From: a virus
Length of the DNA: 42,621 bases
Virus record (IMG/VR): IMGVR_UViG_3300032163_000033
Coordinates: 1 to 42,621 of that record
Direction: 5' to 3' (one strand)
Part shown: one piece after another, positions 31,229 through 38,756 of the stretch
Layout of the letters: every line of letters begins with the position of its first letter
How positions within the stretch are numbered: the stretch's first letter is position 1
Notes under the pieces: generated by a model
Databases searched by the model: none
Told to the model about the DNA's origin: nothing
Seen by the model: the letters and a program-made list of their open reading frames with translations, nothing else
Translations under genes and position numbers: made by a program

Positions 31229-33349
31229 ATGGGCGTCTTCGATGCACAATCCTATAAGGATTATTACAGCAGAGCGCAGGAAAGAGCAAAAGAGCAGGGA
31301 AGTTATGGCGCTGTCTATCCTGTGACTGGATTAAAGGGCTCCGATCTTTATACAGAACAACCAATCCCGGCCGATATACAAAACAAATATAGAACAAATA
31401 TAGAGGCGAACATGGCCGGATTGAGGAGCGATATTAATATTGCGAAAGAACGAGGTGACACAGAACTAAGGGATGAATTAACTAGACAATATTTCGATGA
31501 AAAAACACGCCTAGGAACCTTGGGCGACGTAAGCAAGCACGATTACCCGACAACGGCGTTCCAGGGGGCTTTTAGAGGTATACCGTTTGGAAATGAGCTA
31601 ATGGCTCAAGTAGGGGCATTAAGAAATCAGGCGGTAGGTGATCAATCAACACGCGCTGATCAATACGACATGTTGAAAGAATTACAGAATCAACAAGCGC
31701 AGCAAAATCCATCCGGTGGAGAACAGGGATTGCTTGGTTCAATCGGGGCAGGCGGCGCAATAATGAGGGGAACTAACGCGCTACTTCCACCCGTCGCGCG
31801 AAGTTTACAGGGAAGCCGCATTCTTGGCCCGACTGTTTATGGTGCGGAATATGGCGCATTACATGGCGCAGGCCAAGACATACCCGAAGGCTCACCACAG
31901 ACAGATCGAGCGAAGAACGCATTGATTGGCGGTATGGGTGGCGGAATTGGTGGCGGGCTTCTGGGCAGTGCTCTTGCAGGCCTTGGGAATATAGGTAGAA
32001 ATATTACCGATAGATTTACCAAAATGACACCGGCTTTACAGGAAGTGGCGCGAGCGCAGCAAAAAATGGAAATGCCACAAGCACAAGCGCTTGCAAACTT
32101 TGATGCCGTGAATTCTGCCACGCAAGGCAATGCCACGCTGGCCGATGTTTCATCCAGTGCCGCAAGGAAGGCCTATGCAGCAGCGCAAATGTCACCAAAA
32201 TATGGCAATATAGCTACTGAATTTTATAAAAATCGTGTAGAACAATTACATCAAAACGCTAAGGACTTGCTCGCTCAACATACCAATGTAAACCCGGGAA
32301 CAGTCACGACTGTAGCGGAAACAATCGCCCAAAAAGAGGCGAATGCAAAACCATTTTATGATCAGGCCGATCAAGTATTAATTAAACTGGATAGCGAAGG
32401 AATGAATATTTTAAGAAATATGAAAAAAAGCCAATATGATGAAAGATTAAATATGTTAAAATTACAGGAACGATTTACTAATATCAAACTTCCAGAATAC
32501 AAGGATCTGAAGGCGGGGACAACCATACCACTACCATTATTAGATGGACTAAAACGAAGCTTTCAGAGTTTTCGACCTACCGCCTCTGTTGCCGACAATA
32601 ACACATATGGTGAGTTCGGGAAAAGAATCAGAGATTACACAATAAAGAATAGTGGTGGAGAAACCGGCCCGTATGCCCAAGCGCTGAGGGAATCAGGAGA
32701 TTATCTAAAGCTGCAAGAGGCGGAAAAAATTGGATTAGACATATACAAAACAACCATCCCGGAAATAAGAGCGTTTTTCAGAAATAAACCTACAGCCGAT
32801 GAAATACAGGCATTTCAGTCTGGCGGATATCAGGCAACTGCAAGCAAAATAGATGCAGTTAATCTTAACAATGACCCATCCGCAGCATTAATTGGTAAAC
32901 AAGAATTGCGTGATAAGCTGGGTTTTTTAATTGGAGACAAAGCAAAAACAAGCGAGATAACCGGCATGATTGAGGCTTTAAAAACGGCGGCTACCACAAG
33001 AAACGATATTCTGTCTGGATCACAAACCGCAGGCCGTCAGGTAGCGATTCAAGAGCTTAAACAAGCTGCCGGGACACCATTTCTAAAAAATATTATATCT
33101 CAAAATTATGGAGCCGCCGCGCGTGAGGCGTTAGGTATAAAAGGCGGCTTAACCATGAAAGAAATAAAGGTTGCCACAGATGTAGGGGAAATCTTTTCAA
33201 GAACCGGCAATGCCGGAAGAGATACGCTTAATCAAGTATATGAATATATCAAAAAATTAGAGGGCCGTGACAAAACGTTTGGCTTGCAATTGGTGTCCGC
33301 CATTACCCCGACTTATGCATTAAACAATGGTACTAAAGAAAATAGATAA
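31229..33349 (+). CDS. Ejection/internal virion protein, third (large)
   Basis: 706 aa. Gly-rich hydrophobic stretches (IGGMGGGIGGGLLGSALAGL around 230-250) followed by long helices (NFDAVNSATQGNATLADVSS; RIRDYTIKNSGGETGPYAQA). Consistent with the large injected protein of podoviruses that spans the cell envelope during ejection. No transglycosylase or protease motif is evident. Last gene of the virion operon. Confidence 0.68.
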   Translation: MGVFDAQSYKDYYSRAQERAKEQGSYGAVYPVTGLKGSDLYTEQPIPADIQNKYRTNIEANMAGLRSDINIAKERGDTELRDELTRQYFDEKTRLGTLGDVSKHDYPTTAFQGAFRGIPFGNELMAQVGALRNQAVGDQSTRADQYDMLKELQNQQAQQNPSGGEQGLLGSIGAGGAIMRGTNALLPPVARSLQGSRILGPTVYGAEYGALHGAGQDIPEGSPQTDRAKNALIGGMGGGIGGGLLGSALAGLGNIGRNITDRFTKMTPALQEVARAQQKMEMPQAQALANFDAVNSATQGNATLADVSSSAARKAYAAAQMSPKYGNIATEFYKNRVEQLHQNAKDLLAQHTNVNPGTVTTVAETIAQKEANAKPFYDQADQVLIKLDSEGMNILRNMKKSQYDERLNMLKLQERFTNIKLPEYKDLKAGTTIPLPLLDGLKRSFQSFRPTASVADNNTYGEFGKRIRDYTIKNSGGETGPYAQALRESGDYLKLQEAEKIGLDIYKTTIPEIRAFFRNKPTADEIQAFQSGGYQATASKIDAVNLNNDPSAALIGKQELRDKLGFLIGDKAKTSEITGMIEALKTAATTRNDILSGSQTAGRQVAIQELKQAAGTPFLKNIISQNYGAAAREALGIKGGLTMKEIKVATDVGEIFSRTGNAGRDTLNQVYEYIKKLEGRDKTFGLQLVSAITPTYALNNGTKENR

Positions 33350-33353
33350 TCTG

Positions 33354-33518
33354 TTAGGGTTTTTCTCTCTGTTTTCTATCATGTTCCGCGTCCGCCATTA
33401 ACTCGCCAATCACTTGAAAAGGAAGCATGATCACACCGAGGCCGAGGCCAAGAAAAACACAATTACACATATATTCCCAAATAGCCTGCCAATCAAATGT
33501 TGCAATGAATTCACACAT
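33354..33518 (-). CDS. Antisense small membrane protein between virion and lysis genes
   Basis: 54 aa read right to left from ATG at 33518, with an excellent AAGAGG 7 bases upstream. MCEFIATFDWQAIWEYMCNC, then a hydrophobic stretch VFLGLGLGVIMLPFQVIGEL and a charged end. The only minus-strand gene among about 26 kb of plus-strand late genes. It could act in lysis timing or superinfection control; the function is unknown and the call rests on the ribosome site and the clean membrane segment. Confidence 0.5.
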   Translation of the reverse strand: MCEFIATFDWQAIWEYMCNCVFLGLGLGVIMLPFQVIGELMADAEHDRKQREKP

Positions 33519-33530
33519 ATATATACCTCT

Positions 33531-33549
33531 TAAGTAAACAGTAAGTAAA
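33531..33549. promoter_or_regulatory. Direct repeat TAAGTAAA, two copies
   Basis: TAAGTAAA at 33531-33538 and 33542-33549, one helical turn apart, between the antisense gene and the lysis operon. Possible binding site for a regulator of either. Confidence 0.35.
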
Positions 33550-33584
33550 GCATATCATGGGTTTTACAAAAGTAAAGGACAACT

Positions 33585-33839
33585 ATGGCAAACATTGACC
33601 CATTACCCTTAATCCTAGCGCTTTGGTCTAGTTTATTAACCGTATTTTCGGCAGGGATAGGCTGGCTGGTGAATCGAATCTTTAAAATGCTGGATCATCT
33701 TCATGCTGAGCATTCTGCAATCCGGCAGGAGCTCCACGGCGCTTTTATTCGACGTGATGATTATATGCAGCAAAATAAAACAATATCAGAACAATTAAAC
33801 AGAATAGAACACAAACTAGATAGGAAGGTGGATAAATGA
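33585..33839 (+). CDS. Small membrane protein, holin-like
   Basis: 84 aa, AAAGGA before ATG. One hydrophobic segment (residues about 7-28, LPLILALWSSLLTVFSAGIG) and a soluble helical C-terminus with a short coiled coil (TISEQLNRIEHKLDRKV). First gene of the lysis cassette. Resembles small phage proteins with an N-terminal anchor; holin or antiholin role inferred from context. Confidence 0.55.
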   Translation: MANIDPLPLILALWSSLLTVFSAGIGWLVNRIFKMLDHLHAEHSAIRQELHGAFIRRDDYMQQNKTISEQLNRIEHKLDRKVDK

Positions 33840-34159
33840 TTGCTTTTATTTTCGGAAGTACTTTGGTCGCTTGGGTTATGTATTACATCATTATGGGATT
33901 GAAGAAAAGAAAGCCTGAAATCATGGATAATCCTATGGCTAGAGTTCTGGCTATTTTGTTTGTATTTGCGGGTGTGATAGTTGATGTTTTTTACAACCTA
34001 ACTGTGGGATCAATTATTTTCTTTCAGATACCAAAACAATTACTATTCACCACTAGATTACAAGACAACATGTACACCGGTGGCTGGCGAAGTAAGCTAG
34101 CAAATACATTATGTAGTGTATTGGACAGACTTGATCCAGATCATTGTGGGAGAAAATGA
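33836..34159 (+). CDS. Two-helix membrane protein of lysis cassette
   Basis: 107 aa with two hydrophobic segments (IAFIFGSTLVAWVMYYIIMG and ARVLAILFVFAGVIVDVFYN) and a basic/Cys C-terminus (TGGWRSKLANTLC, DPDHCGRK). The pattern (LTVGS.IF...P...LFT.RL....GGWR) is common next to holin genes in podoviruses. Possible holin; overlaps the previous gene as ATGA. Confidence 0.6.
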   Translation: MIAFIFGSTLVAWVMYYIIMGLKKRKPEIMDNPMARVLAILFVFAGVIVDVFYNLTVGSIIFFQIPKQLLFTTRLQDNMYTGGWRSKLANTLCSVLDRLDPDHCGRK

Positions 34160-34345
34160 ATGAAATTCAAACAAGACATAAAAGAATTTATCAGCTCAAA
34201 ATCCAACTGGCTTGGGGTGTCAGCGGTTTTATCCGGCGCCATTGGTTATCAAACTAAAGCCCTTCAGCCGATTGAAGCGATCAATATGATTGGTGGCGGG
34301 CTTGCTCTGTTGTTTGTCCACGATACTATTGCAGGCAGCAAATGA
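34160..34345 (+). CDS. Small holin-like membrane protein
   Basis: 61 aa. Residues about 15-35 and 43-56 are moderately hydrophobic (WLGVSAVLSGAIGYQT; AINMIGGGLALLFVHDTIAG), like small phage holins with two weak helices. Starts one base after the previous stop and overlaps the next gene as ATGA. I cannot tell which of the three small membrane proteins is the true holin. Confidence 0.55.
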   Translation: MKFKQDIKEFISSKSNWLGVSAVLSGAIGYQTKALQPIEAINMIGGGLALLFVHDTIAGSK

Positions 34346-34638
34346 AATTATATGCCTGGATTGCCGCCGGTCTTCTTTTGATTGGCATACAGTGGGGCTT
34401 ATCGAATCTGCTTTATAAGGCCAAACTCACTGCCGCCGTAGAGGCGGCGCGAGAATACGAACAGAAACAGGCCGCTATTGCTCAGGATGTTGCTGTGGAG
34501 CTTGAGCGCAAGAAGACAAAAATAGAAGTGCGCACCCAGATAATCTATCGAACCATTGAAAAGTACATTGATCGTTCTGGCGATCAAATATGCCTGGATG
34601 ATGAAGGGCTGAAAATATTCAATGGGGAATGGAAATGA
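34342..34638 (+). CDS. i-spanin (Rz-like)
   Basis: 98 aa with an N-terminal membrane anchor (KLYAWIAAGLLLIGIQWGL) and a periplasmic coiled coil (AAVEAAREYEQKQAAIAQDV ... ERKKTKIEVRTQI), ending near a Cys (QICLDDEG). This is the Rz layout; with the lipoprotein gene that follows it forms the spanin pair that fuses inner and outer membranes at lysis. Points to a Gram-negative host. Confidence 0.75.
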   Translation: MKLYAWIAAGLLLIGIQWGLSNLLYKAKLTAAVEAAREYEQKQAAIAQDVAVELERKKTKIEVRTQIIYRTIEKYIDRSGDQICLDDEGLKIFNGEWK

Positions 34639-34886
34639 CTACCTATCATTTCCCTTTCTTTTTGATCGCTGTTCTGATCGTCATTATTTTGACGGGATGC
34701 GGTTCTCCTCCCCTGATCACCCGCGCCGCTCCCCCGGCGTCTGTGATTGAGCCGTGTCCCGTCACCCCAAAAGCCCTGGATGGAAAGAAAAGCACCCTAC
34801 TGAAAATAACCGTTGAACGCCAAAAACTTTACGACCAATGCGCCAGTAAAGTCGAGGCCATGAGAGAGATTGAGTCTAAACGATGA
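34635..34886 (+). CDS. o-spanin lipoprotein (Rz1-like)
   Basis: 83 aa from ATG 34635 (GGGG 7 bases upstream; ATGA overlap with Rz). A signal sequence (FPFFLIAVLIVIIL) leads to the lipobox LTGC, then a Pro-rich outer-membrane part (SPPLITRAAPPASVIEPCPV). Longer than lambda Rz1, with a helical C-terminus. Unlike lambda, the two spanin genes overlap by only four bases. Confidence 0.75.
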   Translation: MTTYHFPFFLIAVLIVIILTGCGSPPLITRAAPPASVIEPCPVTPKALDGKKSTLLKITVERQKLYDQCASKVEAMREIESKR

Positions 34887-35149
34887 ACTTTATCAAACTA
34901 ATAACAGACGTGAGGTCTTTAATAGGGCTTTTAGCCGTATTAGGAGCCTTTGCGGTGTGGGCTGCTGATACTCGCTACGTTACACAGGATAAGCTCAGCG
35001 ACGCTCAAAAGGCTTCTGAAGTGCGCCAGATTAACCGGGAAATCCAAGACCTGGAGATACAAAAAGGGTATACGTTGGATCAACGACAGGTTAAAATGAT
35101 TGAGGCGCGAATCGCCGTCAAACAAAACCAAATCAAAGACACTGAATGA
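34883..35149 (+). CDS. Membrane-anchored coiled-coil protein
   Basis: 88 aa: hydrophobic segment (SLIGLLAVLGAFAVWAA) then a long charged coiled coil (SEVRQINREIQDLEIQKGYT...). Shape resembles an i-spanin or phage assembly factor, but a spanin pair already precedes it. ATGA overlaps on both sides. Function unknown. Confidence 0.55.
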   Translation: MNFIKLITDVRSLIGLLAVLGAFAVWAADTRYVTQDKLSDAQKASEVRQINREIQDLEIQKGYTLDQRQVKMIEARIAVKQNQIKDTE

Positions 35150-35580
35150 AGCTTTTACTTGAGCGTTTTGGATCAATCCCAGGTCATGGGACAATTGGCA
35201 GAATGACTGGGGTGGATTTTGAATGCTACACAATGGAACGGATATGGAATAATAATGCCCCTGGTGATAGCTGTGTTCCACGTGGAACCTATCAGCTTGA
35301 GCCCCATAGCACCCAGGCGCACCCAGGTGTTTATGCCCTGGTTAATCGAGATCTGGGGGTGAGTCATTACCCAGAATCTGGTATTCCGCGTAGCGCTATC
35401 CTGATCCATTCCGCCAATTTTGCCCGCGAACTTAGGGGCTGTATTGCGCCAGGGTCGGCTATTTCATGCTCTGGTGAGTTAATGGTCACTAACTCGGTGG
35501 TGACGCTGGCCCGGTTGAAAGAAATTCTTTTTAACGGTGAAAACCACACGTTAGAAATTACCTGGAAAACATACGAATGA
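35146..35580 (+). CDS. DUF5675-like protein (candidate murein-active lysis enzyme)
   Basis: 144 aa. The order CYTMERIW (about 27), VPRGTYQLEP (44-53), ILIHSANFARELRGCI (85-100) fits DUF5675, a small phage family. The IHSxN...GC part (H88, C99) recalls the His/Cys site of L,D-transpeptidase-like folds. No classic endolysin (lysozyme, amidase, endopeptidase) was recognised in the cassette, so this gene is the best candidate for that job. The family's activity is not established, so this is an inference. Confidence 0.65.
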   Translation: MKLLLERFGSIPGHGTIGRMTGVDFECYTMERIWNNNAPGDSCVPRGTYQLEPHSTQAHPGVYALVNRDLGVSHYPESGIPRSAILIHSANFARELRGCIAPGSAISCSGELMVTNSVVTLARLKEILFNGENHTLEITWKTYE

Positions 35581-35672
35581 CGCTAAGCTGCGTTTTAGGA
35601 AGCATGATCCTTGGGATCAGTCTTGTTTTTGTCCTTGTTGGCGTTTTGTTTTTAAACGGAAAAGATGAATAA
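35577..35672 (+). CDS. Tiny single-span membrane protein
   Basis: 31 aa, ATGA overlap with the previous gene: MTLSCVLGSMILGISLVFVL, then VGVLFLNGKDE. Almost wholly a membrane helix. No family recognised; the tight overlap and clean helix support it. Could be an antiholin-like regulator. Confidence 0.45.
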   Translation: MTLSCVLGSMILGISLVFVLVGVLFLNGKDE

Positions 35673-35793
35673 GTTATCACTAATATTCTTATGTTTATCG
35701 GACACTAATCTGCAATGGCTGCCGGTTGAAATTAAAACCGCACCCGGATGGGTGGCAAAAGACCGTTGGGAGCAGCGGGTTTATTGTCGTTGA
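35665..35793 (+). CDS. Small hypothetical protein overlapping the minus-strand gene
   Basis: 42 aa, ATG 35665 inside the end of the previous tiny gene, stop 35793. It reads MNKLSLIFLCLSDTNLQWL, then PVEIKTAPGWVAKDRWEQRV and YCR. Its last 62 bases overlap the 3' end of the convergent radical SAM gene. A short phage-like ending (WEQRVYCR) gives it some support, but it may be fortuitous. Confidence 0.35.
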   Translation: MNKLSLIFLCLSDTNLQWLPVEIKTAPGWVAKDRWEQRVYCR

Positions 35794-36676
35794 ACCAAAC
35801 ATGGGTTGAACCCACGGTACATTTTTCGCATGGAAATCCTTTTTCTGGGGTATTGGATTGCTTCCTGATCATTTCCATTTTTTCAGAATTCCACAGCCCC
35901 ATAATTCCAACATCCTGATAGTTCCCTAGCGGGAATTCATCATACCAAGAAGAACAGCAAGGGTACCCTACCCCATTCCAGCCTATGACAAGCCGTTGCC
36001 AGGGCTGGGCGCAACGTTTTCTCCCTACCGACACAAACCTCCCAGACAACAACCTCCCGTCCTGCCCCCTATCTGAGGCGGGCCTTATACGAATATCCCT
36101 TGTATACCGTAAAAACTTCTCGACAAACGAAACCGCTTCATGATCATTTTGTTTTTGTTGCGTCATTTGTATCCTGAGTTTTGTCCTTCCTTTATTTTTC
36201 TCTCTAAAAAATTCCAATCTTTGTACCAATTTATCCCATGACGCCCCTACCCGGATGCTCTCATAGGTTTCTTTTGTTGCGCCATCTACCGAAACGATTA
36301 ATCGATCTAACCCGCCATCAATTAAATTTTCGATCCTCTCCTCAGATAACGCAACTAAGTTTGTGTTTAATTGCACTTCTTTAATGTCAGCACATTTAGC
36401 GAGAAGCACAAAATTTTCAAGCTCTTTGTGTAAAGCTGATTCCCCCCTGAACTGAAATTTTATTGATGGAATGCCAAGAAATGCAGCCTCGTTAATTAAT
36501 GAGGCTGCCATGTCATTCGGCATCATTCCCTTTTCTGTTATTGGATCAAAACCATGTCTACACATAGTGCATTTTAGATTGCAATGGTTTGTTAGTTCAA
36601 TATCCAAATGCAGCGGAACCCTGAAATGGATATTAAACCTTTCAGCTAACCACCATTTTATTCTATAAAATTTCAT
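35732..36676 (-). CDS. Radical SAM/SPASM enzyme
   Basis: 314 aa. N-terminal cluster motif CNLKCTMC (C32, C36, C39) binds the 4Fe-4S used to cleave S-adenosylmethionine; GESALHKELENF and LNTNLVALS follow the usual barrel. A SPASM-type C-terminal Cys set (RKRCAQPWQRLVIGWNGVGY, PCCSSW, FPCEKC) binds a second cluster. Related enzymes modify peptides or sugars. Third gene of a minus-strand operon after an epimerase and a glycosyltransferase, so a sugar-related reaction is plausible. Overlaps the epimerase by 14 bases. Confidence 0.82.
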   Translation of the reverse strand: MKFYRIKWWLAERFNIHFRVPLHLDIELTNHCNLKCTMCRHGFDPITEKGMMPNDMAASLINEAAFLGIPSIKFQFRGESALHKELENFVLLAKCADIKEVQLNTNLVALSEERIENLIDGGLDRLIVSVDGATKETYESIRVGASWDKLVQRLEFFREKNKGRTKLRIQMTQQKQNDHEAVSFVEKFLRYTRDIRIRPASDRGQDGRLLSGRFVSVGRKRCAQPWQRLVIGWNGVGYPCCSSWYDEFPLGNYQDVGIMGLWNSEKMEMIRKQSNTPEKGFPCEKCTVGSTHVWFNDNKPAAPNGLLPPIRVRF

Positions 36677-37508
36677 AGTTTTCTACATACCATTCAACAG
36701 TGTCAATAATCAATTTTTCTATTTTTGTATTTGGTTCATAATTCAACAAAAGTTTAGCGTTGTTAATGTCAACGATATTGGTTAAAGCCTCACCCGGCCT
36801 TGGCTGTAGATTAATTATCTCAGCACCTGTAATTCTTGCGACGATCTTGGCGATATCATACACCGATATTTGAGTCCCTGAACCGATAGCTATCGGCCCA
36901 CACCTACCGCCAAATCTGGATTCAGAGGCGGCCTTAATTGCTCCGCAAATATCATCAACATGAACCATGTCTCTTGTTTGAAGACCCGTCCCGTTTATGT
37001 ATATTTTCTTTTCTTTCAAAGCTGTTTTACAAAAAGAAGCGACAACAGAGGACTTTTCTACAGAGAACGGGCCGAAGACGTTGGTAAAACGTAGAACGAT
37101 AATATCGAGCTTGTTTACTGTTTGATACGCTTTTGCAATCGCTTCATTGCAAGCCTTTCCCGCGCCATAGTGGTGAGTGGGATGATCGGCCGCCGAGCTG
37201 GAGGCAAGAATTATCTTTATGTCAGAGTTAATTCTGTTGACAGCTTCGAGCACATTAACTGTGCCGAGCACATTAGTTTCAAATGAGGCTAATGGTAATT
37301 TATTGCATTGTGGTATCCCAGAGATTGCCGCAAGATGAATGATACAGTCCGGCCTCCCATTATCAATGCTGTCCATCACCCTATGGAAATCTACAACATC
37401 ATCAAACTCACTATCAGTGATATCTAATCCAAGAAAATCAATATCAGGATTGTTGCGTAAAAATGCAGAACCGATAAAACCCTTGTAACCAGTAATTAAG
37501 TATTTCAT
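36663..37508 (-). CDS. NAD-dependent sugar epimerase/dehydratase
   Basis: 281 aa extended SDR. NAD motif GYKGFIG (7-13), Ser triad LASSSAAD (about 101-108) and catalytic YGAGK (Y114, K118), then RFTNVFGP and TRDMVHVDDIC. These are typical of UDP-sugar 4-epimerases and dTDP-sugar dehydratases; the substrate cannot be chosen. Overlaps the glycosyltransferase by 4 bases, so the two are co-translated. Confidence 0.85.
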   Translation of the reverse strand: MKYLITGYKGFIGSAFLRNNPDIDFLGLDITDSEFDDVVDFHRVMDSIDNGRPDCIIHLAAISGIPQCNKLPLASFETNVLGTVNVLEAVNRINSDIKIILASSSAADHPTHHYGAGKACNEAIAKAYQTVNKLDIIVLRFTNVFGPFSVEKSSVVASFCKTALKEKKIYINGTGLQTRDMVHVDDICGAIKAASESRFGGRCGPIAIGSGTQISVYDIAKIVARITGAEIINLQPRPGEALTNIVDINNAKLLLNYEPNTKIEKLIIDTVEWYVENYEIL

Positions 37509-38143
37509 TTTGTCACCCCGTATTTTTCCTCTAGCATTTTCCTCACCTTCTCCCGTTCCTCAATATTTGTTGACATACTCTCATGCCCAGTCCTATAGAA
37601 GTATAGCGGAAGCGGTAAATGTTTGGAGACATAACCATCCCGTCGGAACCGGCACCATAAATCAAAGGCCTCTTGATATTGAAGCGATTCATCATACCCA
37701 CCTAGTGCCTCGAATGTTTCCCGCCTGATTAGAACACCGCAGGCATGCTCCAGCTTCTCATGGTGCCTAACGCTATCGCCGCCAAAATAATCACAATGCA
37801 CAGCATCACAGTTATACGACGCCGCGACCCTTACCAACAAGCCAACAGTCATAGGCGTAATACTATCATCCGCATCAACCCGCATAAAATATTCCCCAGT
37901 GGATGCATTTATGCCCCTATTGGAAGCGGCCGCTAGCGATTGCGGATCAGTGCGAATGATTACTGCATCCCGATGGGTGCTCGCATATTCGATCATCTCA
38001 TCAACAACCACCGAGCCCCCATTATTAACAATAATCAGTTCGTTGCCATAATGCTGAGACTCAATACTGTGGATACACTCGGCCAAATACTCGACATACG
38101 CCTCGTGAGCTACCACTATCACCGATACCTTTTTGCTGTTCAT
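37505..38143 (-). CDS. Family 2 glycosyltransferase
   Basis: 212 aa GT-A enzyme: KVSVIVVAHEAYVEYLAECI at the start, LAAASNRGINASTGEYFMRV and the metal-binding DADD (D90-D93), then RRETFEALGGYDESLQYQEA and FDLWCRF. First gene of the minus-strand operon; AGGGGG lies just upstream. Shorter than many GT2 members but with the full catalytic core. Probably adds a sugar to a host or virion glycan. Confidence 0.82.
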   Translation of the reverse strand: MNSKKVSVIVVAHEAYVEYLAECIHSIESQHYGNELIIVNNGGSVVVDEMIEYASTHRDAVIIRTDPQSLAAASNRGINASTGEYFMRVDADDSITPMTVGLLVRVAASYNCDAVHCDYFGGDSVRHHEKLEHACGVLIRRETFEALGGYDESLQYQEAFDLWCRFRRDGYVSKHLPLPLYFYRTGHESMSTNIEEREKVRKMLEEKYGVTK

Positions 38144-38363
38144 AAACCCCCTGTCTGTAGGTCAGAAATTTTCTCGCAAAAAACCAAAGAACCGGGAAGA
38201 AAGGCAAGCCCCCCCTCCCCCCAATAGCTTTATTGGGATGAAGCTGTCGCATATCGGGTTTCCCCTCACGGCAGGAAGTCGTAAGAATCCAAGAAAGAAA
38301 AAACAGAAATTCACTGTAAAACTGCCAATGAACTTGTGTTTTTGCTCTGGCGAAGTTGACAAG

Positions 38364-38398
38364 GAGGGTGTGGGGATATAAGATTCTTCCACACCCTC
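38364..38398. repeat. Perfect 10-bp inverted repeat
   Basis: GAGGGTGTGG (38364-38373) and CCACACCCTC (38389-38398) with a 15-base AT-rich loop containing GATATAAGATT. There is no long T-run on either side. Possibly an operator or an RNA hairpin. Confidence 0.65.
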
Positions 38399-38420
38399 TT
38401 AATTCGCAAACTAAGAGTAA

Positions 38421-38443
38421 CTTGACATCTCCCCGGTGTCAAG
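38421..38443. promoter_or_regulatory. Operator-like palindrome
   Basis: CTTGACA (38421-38427) and TGTCAAG (38437-38443) flank a 9-base GC-rich centre. The size and symmetry are those of a dimeric repressor site. It contains TTGACA on both strands. Confidence 0.5.
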
Positions 38444-38450
38444 TGTGACG

Positions 38451-38471
38451 AACCCCCGAAAGGGGGTTTTT
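38451..38471 (+). terminator. Rho-independent terminator
   Basis: AACCCCC, GAAA loop, GGGGGTT, then further T's (T5 in all). It works in the rightward direction, so a rightward transcript must enter it from the control region. Confidence 0.75.
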
Positions 38472-38490
38472 CATTTGAGCACCTCATTGT

Positions 38491-38688
38491 CTACTCCTCC
38501 TCATACTTTAAAATTTTATGAATTCTTTGTTTTGATACCCCCATAATCAAACCGATTTTATCCAGTTTAAACCCATTTTTACGCAACGTTACCGCCACGC
38601 CACGCCTGGCCTTCCACGCATCCAGCTGAAGTTGTCTGGGTGAATCTTTTAAATCTTTTAAATCTTTTAAAACTTTACCGCTATTCAT
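38491..38688 (-). CDS. Small helix-turn-helix regulator
   Basis: 65 aa from ATG 38688 with AGAGAGG 5 bases upstream; a longer version lacks a site. The N-terminus is a Lys-Asp-Leu repeat encoded by three direct copies of a 9-base unit; the C-terminus KNGFKLDKIGLIMGVSKQRI reads as a helix-turn-helix like that of transposon resolvases or sigma region 4. It is divergent from the early genes and shares their promoter region, the usual position for an autoregulated switch protein. Confidence 0.6.
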   Translation of the reverse strand: MNSGKVLKDLKDLKDSPRQLQLDAWKARRGVAVTLRKNGFKLDKIGLIMGVSKQRIHKILKYEEE

Positions 38689-38721
38689 GTGAACCTCTCT
38701 TTTTTTATTTCCCAAAACATG

Positions 38722-38750
38722 TTGACATTATAAATCACTAGGCCTAAAAT
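38722..38750 (+). promoter_or_regulatory. Strong early promoter giving a leaderless mRNA
   Basis: TTGACA (38722-38727), 17-base spacer, TAAAAT (38745-38750). Transcription should start at about 38757, which is the A of the ATG of the next gene. The boxes and spacing are identical to those at 1630-1658. Confidence 0.75.
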
Positions 38751-38755
38751 GTATA
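38727..38755 (-). promoter_or_regulatory. Overlapping divergent promoter
   Basis: Read leftward: TATACA (38755-38750), a 17-base spacer, TATAAT (38732-38727). It would drive the HTH gene and shares bases with the rightward promoter, so only one polymerase can bind at a time. Confidence 0.5.
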
Positions 38756-38756
38756 C

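Larger units (their letters stand above)
38144..38450. other. Non-coding control region with several inverted repeats
   Basis: No convincing gene; an open frame here is basic, low-complexity and lacks a ribosome site. It holds CCCAATA/TATTGGG (38220-38237), the 10-bp inverted repeat at 38364-38398 and the palindrome at 38421-38443, then the terminator. It may encode a small RNA or hold operators for the divergent transcripts. Confidence 0.5.

Noticed and set aside
38133-38381. 82-aa plus-strand ORF in the control region
   Set aside because: It is basic and low-complexity, overlaps the start of the glycosyltransferase on the other strand, has no ribosome site and resembles no known protein.
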